Below are positions 39,011 through 45,675 of a stretch of DNA of 64,000 bases, piece after piece. Under the pieces are notes generated by a model. It made no database searches. It saw only the letters and a list, made by a program, of their open reading frames with translations, and had not been told where the DNA came from. The position numbers and the translations under genes were made by a program. The DNA is taken from contig CAIYYX010000151.1 of NCBI GenBank assembly GCA_903930535.1, forward strand, positions 1 through 64,000, given 5' to 3'. The stretch is from an uncultured Sterolibacterium sp. Lineage in GTDB: Bacteria; Pseudomonadota; Gammaproteobacteria; Burkholderiales; Rhodocyclaceae. The stretch's first letter is position 1. Every line of letters begins with the position of its first letter.

Positions 39011-39664
39011 ATGCTCATGCATACCAACTTGCAGCGTCTTGTCCTCGTACCGGCTATCCTGGCCTTGTTTCTGGCAGCCTGCGCCTCGCCGCAGGTGCAT
39101 TCGACCGTGCAGATCCTGGCCATCCATCTGCAGCCGCAAGACCTGCAGAAAGGCGGAATCGCCTTCATCACACCCTCTTCGGTCACCGGGCAGGAAGAAG
39201 ACAAGCAACCTCTGGCACTGGCTTTCACCGAGGTGATGCAGAAGGCAAAGCCCTCCTGGCATATCGTTCCCTTGCCAGAAACGCTCTCGGCGATCAATCG
39301 CGACGGGATGGCAGGCGAGTACAAGCAGATGTTCGAAGACTATCGTCTGACAGGAATACTGGACCGCCATACGCTGAGGAGGGTGGCCGAGATCGCCGGG
39401 GTCCGCTATATCGCGCAACTCAAGCTCGGCGGCTTCAGGCAAGATTCCAAAAGCCGCTGGGGGGCACTGGGATTGCGCATACTCGAAACCAAGAGCACGA
39501 CCTTGAGACTGTTCCTGCAGATCTGGGACAGTCAGGATGGCTCCATCGTCTGGGAAAGCTCAGGAGAATTGACCTTCTCCCATGACTCGATGGCCGAGGA
39601 CACCGTCACCTTCAAGGGCGCCGTCGAGGAATCCGCGAAAGACCTCATCTCGCGGCTGCCGTGA
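39011..39664 (+). CDS. Putative lipoprotein of unknown function
   Basis: A 217-residue protein. The N-terminus MLMHTNLQRLVLVPAILAL is a signal peptide ending in FLAACASP, a good lipobox with cysteine at about residue 26, so it is probably anchored in the outer membrane. The rest has no family I recognise: a beta-rich layout with VRYIAQLKLGGF and RLFLQIWDSQDGSIVWE near the end, resembling small periplasmic TolB-N-like or CsgG-like folds only loosely. ATG 38972-38974, overlapping the peptidase stop, is a possible earlier start. It overlaps the YkgJ-type gene at its stop. Confidence 0.7.
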   Translation: MLMHTNLQRLVLVPAILALFLAACASPQVHSTVQILAIHLQPQDLQKGGIAFITPSSVTGQEEDKQPLALAFTEVMQKAKPSWHIVPLPETLSAINRDGMAGEYKQMFEDYRLTGILDRHTLRRVAEIAGVRYIAQLKLGGFRQDSKSRWGALGLRILETKSTTLRLFLQIWDSQDGSIVWESSGELTFSHDSMAEDTVTFKGAVEESAKDLISRLP

Positions 39665-39951
39665 GTTTCGACTGCCAGACTTGCGGCCTTTGCTGCGCCT
39701 ACTCGGAGTCCTGGCCGGTATTCATCGGAGACGGAGACGGCAAAGGAATCCCGGACGAGTTTGTGGACTTCGAAAATCAACGCATGCTGAGTTTCGGCGA
39801 TCGCTGCACCGCTCTCGAGGGCAAGCTTGGATGCCAGGTCAGCTGCAGCATCTATGAAAAAAGACCCTTGGTCTGCCGGGAGTTCCAGGCCGGATCAGAA
39901 GACTGCATCATGGTCAGGAGTAGGTCGGGCTTCAGCCCGACTTCCACCTGA
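39661..39951 (+). CDS. YkgJ-type Cys-cluster protein with repeat-encoded C-terminus
   Basis: A 96-residue protein of the UPF0153/YkgJ family, thought to hold a metal ion or Fe-S cluster through conserved cysteines. It has CQTCGLCCAYSESWP near the start, then GCQVSCSIYEKRPLVCREF and EDCIMVR. The start is GTG at 39661, overlapping the previous stop. The last ten residues, SRSGFSPTST, come from the palindromic repeat beginning at 39920. The usual C-terminal helix of the family therefore appears to have been replaced by repeat sequence. The family function is uncertain. Confidence 0.8.
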   Translation: MSFDCQTCGLCCAYSESWPVFIGDGDGKGIPDEFVDFENQRMLSFGDRCTALEGKLGCQVSCSIYEKRPLVCREFQAGSEDCIMVRSRSGFSPTST

Positions 39952-40027
39952 CTGTCCCACAGGGAGTTTCTCCGGTCGTCGGCCTACCCCCGTCCGGGGG
40001 TCTCCGTCGAAAGGCCGACCTGACTAC
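39920..40027. repeat. Bimodular palindromic repeat between convergent genes, copy B
   Basis: The left half is GTAGGTCGGGCTTCAGCCCGAC, with the perfect hairpin 39924-39941. The right half, read on the minus strand, is GTCGGCCTTTCGACGGAGAC followed by CCCCCGGACGGGGGTAGG. The two halves are separated by about 35 unrelated bases. The left half encodes the C-terminus of the YkgJ-type protein on the plus strand. The right half encodes the last residues and stop of the solute-binding protein on the minus strand. Confidence 0.8.
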
Positions 40028-42185
40028 TAGATTCGCGGGCCGTGGCGCGCTCAAAGCGGCGGTAGTTGCGCCAGGCAGGATAAGCGACTGCCAGGGCGGC
40101 GAGCAGAAGGAGGACGATTGGCCAGACGATTGGCTTGTTCCATTCCCCGCGCAACTTCTCGCGCAATGCCGGATCGATGCGCTGATACTTGAGGGTGTTG
40201 TTGCCGACCTTGGTCGGCTTGCGGTTGGCGAGCCAGGCGTGGTGCAGGGTGTAGTCCTTGGGGTGGAAACCCCAGACCCAGGGCGCATCGTGACGCAAAA
40301 TGACCAGCATCTTGTCTATCACTGCCTGCCGCGCGGGACTATTGTCCATGGCGCGCATTTCCTCGAACAGTCTGTCGTACTCCGGATTGGCATAGTTGGC
40401 TGCGTTCTCCCCCTGGTGCTTGACCTTTCCCTGCGGGCCATAGAGCAGGAACATGAAGTTCTCCGGATCGGGGTAGTCGGCATTCCAGCCAAAGTAGAAA
40501 AGCTGCGCCGCGCCCTTCAGAATCTTTTCCTGGAAGCGGTTGTAATCCGTGTTTCTCACGACGAGCTGCACATCGATTTTCTGGAACTGCTTGGCGAGCC
40601 AGTCGATGCGCGACTTGTTGCCGACGCCGGCTGCCGTGGTGTCGAGATTGATGACCAGAGGCTCGCCGCTCTTGGCGTCGCGTCCGTCCGGATAGCCTGC
40701 CTCGGCAAGCAGACGCTTGGCTGCAGAAATGTTTGTGCGTTGTGCTCTGCCCTCGACCCAACGGTACATCTCGGGATTGATTCCCGCCTGCCCCTCCTTG
40801 TAGCCGAAAATACCCGGCGGTATCGGCCCCTGCGCGGCGATGCCGCGACCGTTCTGGAAAATGGAAATGAATTCCTCCTGGTCGATCGCGAGGGAAATCG
40901 CCTGGCGCAACTTGCGCGCACTTTCCCCATTGCCGCCGAGCAGGGCATCGAGCATATTGAAGCCCATATAGAAGGTGGAGGTAGACACCGAGGTGAGCAG
41001 TTGGATGCCTTGCGCCTGCATGCCTTCGGTGAGCGAAACATCGCCAGCACCTGACACCTGCACGGCCTGATCGAAACCATCGGAAGAGATGCCTGAAGCA
41101 TCGTAGTAGCCCTGCAGAAACTTGTTCCAGTACGGGATCTGCTCTTTCTCCCGGGTAAAAATCGCCTTGTCGACAAAGGGCAAAGCCTTGCCGCAATCGA
41201 CTAGGCGCCCTGCCGCTGCATCCTCAGGCTCGCCTTCGCAGGGATAGCTTTCGCCGCGAAAGTTCGGATTTTTTGCCAGCACCATGCGCGCATTCGGGTT
41301 GTTCTCGGTGAGCATGAAAGGGCCCGTGCCTATCGGGTACCAGTCCAGGGTCAGGTTTCTCTGCGCCATTCCCGGCTGGCTGTGGAAGCGGTCCGCCTCC
41401 CAGGGCAGGGACGCAAAGAAGGGCATGGTCAGCCAGTAGAGAAACTGCGGATACTTGCCCTTGATACGGATACGGTAAGTGTAGCGATCAAGGGTCTCGA
41501 CGCCTTCGAGCGGAAACTGGCGCAAGTCCAGCCAGTCTTCCTTCTTCGCCGCCGGCAGCGTCTTTTCGAAGGCTTGCAGTCGTGCCGCCAGATCACTCAG
41601 ACCGACGATGTATTCGCTCATCAGGCCGAGAATCGGCGAATGCAGGCGGGGATGGGCGAGGCGCTTGATCTCGTATACGTAATCGTCTGCGGTCAATTCC
41701 CGCGTGTCCATTTTCGGGAAGCCGGAGAGATCATGAACGTTTTCAAGATTGGCAGGCGTGATCGCGTGATAGAGGTAGCCGCCGTCGGCACTCCTGGCAA
41801 ACGCCGCATGCGGCTGGTAGCGTATGCCCGGCTTGATACGGACGACATAGTCGCTGTAGGCGACGCGGGAAGCTTCTGCATCGTCCGGCAGTTGTCTGCC
41901 GGTCGAGTCGAAAAGGCGCGACTTCGGCATCTCGGCAGCGGTTGCCGGAATCAGCGTATAGGGGCGCTTTAGGTAGTGATATTGCAGCGGCGGCTCGTAG
42001 ATCTGGGCGGTGAAGGTGATCTCGTCCTCGCTGTAGGACTGCACCGGATCGAGGTGCTTGGGGCGCTCGGTGAAGGCGCTGTAGAGCGTGTTCTGGCCGC
42101 GGAGGGCAGCGGGGTAGGGGTCGTTCCAGACGGGGCTGCACCCGGCAAGAGCGAACGCCAGAAGAGATAAAAACAGCCTGCGCAT
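39984..42185 (-). CDS. Family 5 solute-binding lipoprotein, long form with C-terminal membrane segment
   Basis: A 733-residue peptide/nickel-type (SBP_bac_5) binding protein, longer than the usual 500-600. MRRLFLSLLAFALAGCSP is a lipoprotein signal with cysteine at about residue 16. The central domain shows RKLRQAISLAIDQEEFISIF, the conserved SBP_bac_5 region. The C-terminus has a hydrophobic segment, WPIVLLLLAALAVAYPAW (about 695-712), so it may be held in the inner membrane at both ends. The last residues, QVGLSTETPGRG, are encoded by the repeat at 39920-40027, which also supplies the TAG stop. No permease or ATPase gene lies next to it. Substrate unknown. Confidence 0.85.
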   Translation of the reverse strand: MRRLFLSLLAFALAGCSPVWNDPYPAALRGQNTLYSAFTERPKHLDPVQSYSEDEITFTAQIYEPPLQYHYLKRPYTLIPATAAEMPKSRLFDSTGRQLPDDAEASRVAYSDYVVRIKPGIRYQPHAAFARSADGGYLYHAITPANLENVHDLSGFPKMDTRELTADDYVYEIKRLAHPRLHSPILGLMSEYIVGLSDLAARLQAFEKTLPAAKKEDWLDLRQFPLEGVETLDRYTYRIRIKGKYPQFLYWLTMPFFASLPWEADRFHSQPGMAQRNLTLDWYPIGTGPFMLTENNPNARMVLAKNPNFRGESYPCEGEPEDAAAGRLVDCGKALPFVDKAIFTREKEQIPYWNKFLQGYYDASGISSDGFDQAVQVSGAGDVSLTEGMQAQGIQLLTSVSTSTFYMGFNMLDALLGGNGESARKLRQAISLAIDQEEFISIFQNGRGIAAQGPIPPGIFGYKEGQAGINPEMYRWVEGRAQRTNISAAKRLLAEAGYPDGRDAKSGEPLVINLDTTAAGVGNKSRIDWLAKQFQKIDVQLVVRNTDYNRFQEKILKGAAQLFYFGWNADYPDPENFMFLLYGPQGKVKHQGENAANYANPEYDRLFEEMRAMDNSPARQAVIDKMLVILRHDAPWVWGFHPKDYTLHHAWLANRKPTKVGNNTLKYQRIDPALREKLRGEWNKPIVWPIVLLLLAALAVAYPAWRNYRRFERATARESSSQVGLSTETPGRG

Positions 42186-42228
42186 GAATCATAGTGTATC
42201 CGATCGCCGCCCGGAGCGGCCGATCCGC

Positions 42229-42234
42229 TATAAT
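42229..42234 (+). promoter_or_regulatory. Probable -10 box of the fabI promoter
   Basis: A perfect TATAAT stands 29 bases before the fabI ATG (42264), in the 78-base divergent gap with the solute-binding protein gene. The -35 position is GC-rich and poor. An inverted stretch CGCCGCCCGGAGCGGCCG just upstream could bind a regulator, but this is speculative. Confidence 0.45.
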
Positions 42235-42263
42235 CCATTTGGATTTTTACACGGGGACGGACA

Positions 42264-43055
42264 ATGGGTTTTCTTTCCGGCAAACGCATTCTGATTACGG
42301 GGCTGATTTCCAACCGCTCCATCGCCTATGGCATCGCCAAGGCGATGCACAGGGAAGGAGCGGAACTGGCCTTCACCTACCAGAGCGAGCGTGTCCAGGA
42401 GCGTGTTGCCAAGCTGGCGGCAGAGTTCGACAGCAAGTTTGTTCTGCCTTGCGATGTCGCCGAGGATGGTCAGATCGACGCGCTGTTCGCCGCCATCAGC
42501 AAACAATGGGGAGGGCTTGACAGTCTGGTACATTCCATCGCCTACGCCCCGAACGAGGCGCTCGAGGGCGACTTCCTCTCCGGTCTTTCGCGTGAGGCCT
42601 TCCGCATCGCCCACGAGGTTTCCGCCTACAGCTTTCCGGCCCTGGCCAAGGGCGCACGGGAACTGATGCTGGGCAGAAACGGCGCGCTCCTGGCGCTGAC
42701 TTATCTGGGTGCGGTGCGCACCGTCCCCTATTACAACGTGATGGGTCTGGCCAAGGCCAGCCTCGAGTCCTCGGTGCGCTACCTCGCCGCCTGCCTCGGC
42801 CCCGAGGGCACGCGCGTCAATGCCATCTCCGCCGGACCGATCAAGACTCTGGCCGCGGCAGGCATTGCCAATTTCGGCAAGCTCCTGTCCATCAATTCGC
42901 AAAACGCGCCCTTGCGCCGCAATGTCACCATCGATGAAGTCGGCAACGTCGCCGCCTTCCTCTGTTCGGACCTTGCCAGCGCCGTCACCGGCGAAATTAT
43001 GTACGTCGACGCCGGCTTCAACACCACGACGCTGGCCCACGCGCCTGGGGCGTAG
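42264..43055 (+). CDS. fabI: Enoyl-[acyl-carrier-protein] reductase (NADH), FabI
   Basis: FabI reduces trans-2-enoyl-ACP in the last step of each fatty acid elongation cycle. At 263 residues it has the normal length. It shows the N-terminal [20 protein letters not shown], the family's cofactor-binding loop; the catalytic tyrosine-lysine pair in [10 protein letters not shown] (Y-x6-K); and the [16 protein letters not shown] loop. GGGGACGG precedes the ATG. It converges on ppiD across a 59-base gap occupied by a palindromic repeat. Confidence 0.95.
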   Translation: MGFLSGKRILITGLISNRSIAYGIAKAMHREGAELAFTYQSERVQERVAKLAAEFDSKFVLPCDVAEDGQIDALFAAISKQWGGLDSLVHSIAYAPNEALEGDFLSGLSREAFRIAHEVSAYSFPALAKGARELMLGRNGALLALTYLGAVRTVPYYNVMGLAKASLESSVRYLAACLGPEGTRVNAISAGPIKTLAAAGIANFGKLLSINSQNAPLRRNVTIDEVGNVAAFLCSDLASAVTGEIMYVDAGFNTTTLAHAPGA

Positions 43056-43064
43056 GTCGAATAA

Positions 43065-43130
43065 TGTAGGTCGGGCTTTAGCCCGGTCAGCCAGTTGTCG
43101 GCTAGTTGTCTGCCTTAAGGCCGGCCTACA
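43065..43130. repeat. Palindromic repeat between fabI and ppiD
   Basis: It is bounded by TGTAGG (43065) and CCTACA (to 43130). The left part is GTCGGGCTTTAGCCCGGT (43070-43087), one mismatch short of a perfect hairpin. The right part, CTTAAGGCCGGCCTACA, is a degenerate half. The right end supplies the last codons and stop of ppiD (VVGRP, then TAA) on the minus strand. The fabI stop lies in GCGTAGGTCG, ten bases before the element, which itself looks like a repeat fragment. Confidence 0.7.
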
Positions 43131-45022
43131 ACTTCCAGTGCCTCCTTGTTGATCTCCACCTCATAGCGCAGCCTGAGCGCCGCCATCCAGGCAGAAAACT
43201 CCTCGTCGGCGATCACCCGCTCATACTGCTGGCGCAGCGTCTTGCTGCGTTCATCCGTGGCTTTGCCTGCGGCAAAAGGCTTCACCTGGGAAATCCGGTA
43301 GAAGGCAAAGCCGCCGTCAGCCAGGGCCACACCGGCATAGGCGGGCAGGCGGTCGACATCGGCGCGAAACACCGCGCGCAGGGCGTCGGGGCTTAAGCCC
43401 GGTGCGCCAAGGCGGGAAATGGAGCGCAGCGGGCCCCAGGACAGGTCCACCTTCTCGCCTTTATTGATCTTGGCCAAGCCGGACTCGCCGGCCGTGCGCG
43501 CCATCTTGGCAGCCCCTTCGTGCAGCAGGCGCTTTTCGATGTCGGCGCGGACGGTCTCCAGCGGCAAGAGTGCTGCCGGCTTGAACTCCAGGACGCGAGC
43601 CGAGACCAGCGTGTTGGGTGCTATCTCGACCGCCTCGGTATTACGCTTGTTCTTGACGGCATCGTCCGAGAACAGTGCGGCGAGCAACTTGGGATTGTTG
43701 AGCGTGCCGGCGACCGGGCCGCCCTTTGCGAGCCACGGGCTCTGCTCTATCGTCAGCTTGAATTTTTCGGCGGCCGGCTTCAGGCTGTCGGCCTGCTCAT
43801 AGACGGTGTTGCTGAAAGGCTCAGCCATTTCGGCGAATTTCTTCTGCACGGCCTGGCGTTTCAACTCTGCGCTGATCTCGGCCCTGACCTCATCGAGGGG
43901 CTTCATCTTCTCGCCCTTGATGCCCGTCAGCTTGATGATGTGGAATCCGAAATCCGAGCGGACAATTGCGCTCATCTCGTTCTCCTTCAGGGAGAATGCC
44001 GCCTCCTCGAAGGGCTTCACCATCATGCCGCGGGAAAACCAGTCGAGATCGCCGCCCTTCTCGGCTGAACCAGGATCCTGTGAGAACTGCTTGGCCAGTT
44101 TGGCGAAGTCCGCCGGATTCTTTTTCAATTTCGCCAGGATGTCATCGGCCAGAGTCTGGGCCGCTTTCACCTCGGCAGCGGAAGCCTCCTTGCCGGCATG
44201 AAGCAGGATATGGCTGGCGCGGCGCTCCTCGTTCTGCTTGTAGCCGTCGGCATGGGACTGATACCATTTCTTGATGTCCGCCTCGCTCACTGCGGCCTGT
44301 GCGGCCAGACTGTCCGCGCTCAGTTGCAGATACTCGGCGCGCAACTGCTCGGGCGTCTCGAAGAGCTTGCGATTTGACTCATAGTAATTCTTGACGGCGT
44401 CGGCAGCGAGTTTGACCTGGGAGGTGAACTGCTGGGGCTTCAACGTCGCTTCGCTCAGTTCGCGCTCCTCCTGCAAAGCGGCGACCCAGCGATCCCCGGC
44501 CACATGCGAGGCGACGGCGCCTTCGCGCACCGCGCCCATGAGTTGCTGCAGGTTCAGGTCCTGGCGCAGACGCGCCTCGAACTCCGGCTGGCTCATGTTT
44601 TGCGATGCGACATAGGCATCGTAGCGGCTCCGCGAGAACTTGCCGTTCTCCTGAAAATCGGGAACCGACTGGATGAGCGCGCCGAGTTGGGCATCATTGA
44701 TGACCAGACCGGATTTTGCCGCATAGACGTTGAGCAAGCGCTGGTTCACCAGGGAATCGAGCACCGCCAGACGCACCTCGGGCCTGTCCATCATGGCCGG
44801 ATTGAAGTTGCGTCCGAGGCTGGCGCGCATCCTGTCGCCCTGCTCGCGCAGCGCTGTCTGCAACTCCTGCTGGGAAATCTTGCTGCCGCCGACGCTGGCC
44901 ACATCCTCGCCGACGCCGGCGTTGCGAACGTAGGACTCGACGCCCCAGAATGCGAACGGCAGGGTGATCAGGGCAAGGAAGATCTGGACCAGTGTTTTAT
45001 TGTTACGAACGGATTCAAACAT
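43115..45022 (-). CDS. ppiD: Periplasmic folding chaperone PpiD (SurA-type N-terminus plus parvulin domain)
   Basis: A 635-residue inner-membrane-anchored chaperone that receives newly exported proteins at the Sec translocon. It has a short cytoplasmic start MFESVRNNKTL, one membrane helix (LVQIFLALITLPFAFWGV), a SurA-like chaperone region (about 40-250) and a parvulin-type domain (about 265-370: RRASHILLHAG, DLDWFSRGMM and FGFHIIKLTGI). The C-terminal domain is less conserved. Its last five residues lie in the repeat at 43065-43130. A tRNA-Asp gene lies upstream on the same strand with a terminator between. Confidence 0.93.
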   Translation of the reverse strand: MFESVRNNKTLVQIFLALITLPFAFWGVESYVRNAGVGEDVASVGGSKISQQELQTALREQGDRMRASLGRNFNPAMMDRPEVRLAVLDSLVNQRLLNVYAAKSGLVINDAQLGALIQSVPDFQENGKFSRSRYDAYVASQNMSQPEFEARLRQDLNLQQLMGAVREGAVASHVAGDRWVAALQEERELSEATLKPQQFTSQVKLAADAVKNYYESNRKLFETPEQLRAEYLQLSADSLAAQAAVSEADIKKWYQSHADGYKQNEERRASHILLHAGKEASAAEVKAAQTLADDILAKLKKNPADFAKLAKQFSQDPGSAEKGGDLDWFSRGMMVKPFEEAAFSLKENEMSAIVRSDFGFHIIKLTGIKGEKMKPLDEVRAEISAELKRQAVQKKFAEMAEPFSNTVYEQADSLKPAAEKFKLTIEQSPWLAKGGPVAGTLNNPKLLAALFSDDAVKNKRNTEAVEIAPNTLVSARVLEFKPAALLPLETVRADIEKRLLHEGAAKMARTAGESGLAKINKGEKVDLSWGPLRSISRLGAPGLSPDALRAVFRADVDRLPAYAGVALADGGFAFYRISQVKPFAAGKATDERSKTLRQQYERVIADEEFSAWMAALRLRYEVEINKEALEVVGRP

Positions 45023-45064
45023 GCGTATCTACCAAGAAGGAAGGAACAGCAGGAGCAAGCCATC

Positions 45065-45093
45065 AAAAAAGGCGAACCAGGTTCGCCTTTTTT
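45065..45093. terminator. Intrinsic terminator after tRNA-Asp
   Basis: The sequence AAAAAAGGCGAAC-CAG-GTTCGCCTTTTTT forms a stem with GGCGAAC/GTTCGCC arms and A/T runs on both sides, so it can work in either direction. In the minus direction it follows the 3' end of tRNA-Asp by 14 bases. It separates the tRNA from ppiD, which starts 42 bases further on. Confidence 0.85.
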
Positions 45094-45106
45094 GACACGA
45101 CGGACC

Positions 45107-45183
45107 TGGCGGAGTGGACGGGACTCGAACCCGCGACCCCCGGCGTGACAGGCCGGTATTCTAACCAACTGAACTACCACTCC
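45107..45183 (-). tRNA. tRNA-Asp (GTC anticodon)
   Basis: A 77-base tRNA with encoded CCA end. The acceptor stem GGAGTGG pairs with CCACTCC and the discriminator base is G. The D-arm is GTTCAGTTGGTTAGAAT; the anticodon stem-loop is CCGGC-CTGTCAC-GCCGG, giving GTC (Asp); the T-arm is GCGGG-TTCGAGT-CCCGT. All stems pair well. A terminator follows and a TATAAT box stands 36 bases upstream. Confidence 0.97.
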
Positions 45184-45218
45184 AGCAGCGGCGCCAAGCG
45201 CAGCTTTTTGATCTATGC

Positions 45219-45247
45219 ATTATATTCACTTTACCTCCGCTTTGGAA
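45219..45247 (-). promoter_or_regulatory. Probable tRNA-Asp promoter
   Basis: On the minus strand a perfect TATAAT occupies 45219-45224. At 17-base spacing, TTCCAA (45242-45247) is a weak -35. The predicted start lies about 29 bases before the mature tRNA 5' end. Confidence 0.5.
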
Positions 45248-45384
45248 GCCGTTGCGACTGACAAGCCCAGGCGGCTCACCCTGGCCTGGCTCAATGCGAA
45301 TACATGACATGGACATGTGCCATCGTCATTTTTTAAGGTATGATGAATCGCGTATCCGACCATTGCCTCGTCAAGGAGAACTCC

Positions 45385-45675
45385 ATGCCCACCCCCAGCC
45401 ATAGCGGCAAGGCTGTTGCCAAGAGCCGTCCGGCGCCAGCCCCCGCCGCTCAAACTCGAAGCAAAGAGAAGGCCCCAGCGAAGAAGGCCTCCTCCATACC
45501 TCAACTCGCCCCTGGCGAGCGCCTTCGCTATATCAGTGAGGCCGCCTATTTCATCGCCGAGCGGCACGGCTTCACAGCCGGAAGCGAACTCGAAGACTGG
45601 CTGCGCGCAGAACGGGAAATCGACCGCCTGCTGAGTGCGCCTGCTCGGCGGTCTCTCAGTAAGGGGTCAGGATGA
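45385..45675 (+). CDS. DUF2934 domain protein
   Basis: A small basic protein of 96 residues. The first 50 residues are rich in Ala, Pro and Lys and look disordered. The C-terminal 35 residues (YISEAAYFIAERHGFT, then ELEDWLRAEREIDRLL) match the DUF2934 pattern of short helical proteins common in Betaproteobacteria. The ATG at 45385 has AGGAGA upstream; the frame is open for 45 further bases but without a ribosome site. The last 20 bases overlap the 3' end of the convergent glgB. Function unknown. Confidence 0.78.
   Translation: MPTPSHSGKAVAKSRPAPAPAAQTRSKEKAPAKKASSIPQLAPGERLRYISEAAYFIAERHGFTAGSELEDWLRAEREIDRLLSAPARRSLSKGSG

Noticed and set aside
45065-45183. tRNA-Asp as an integration site for the glycogen locus
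   Set aside because: I looked for a second copy of the tRNA 3' end and for an integrase and saw neither in the window.
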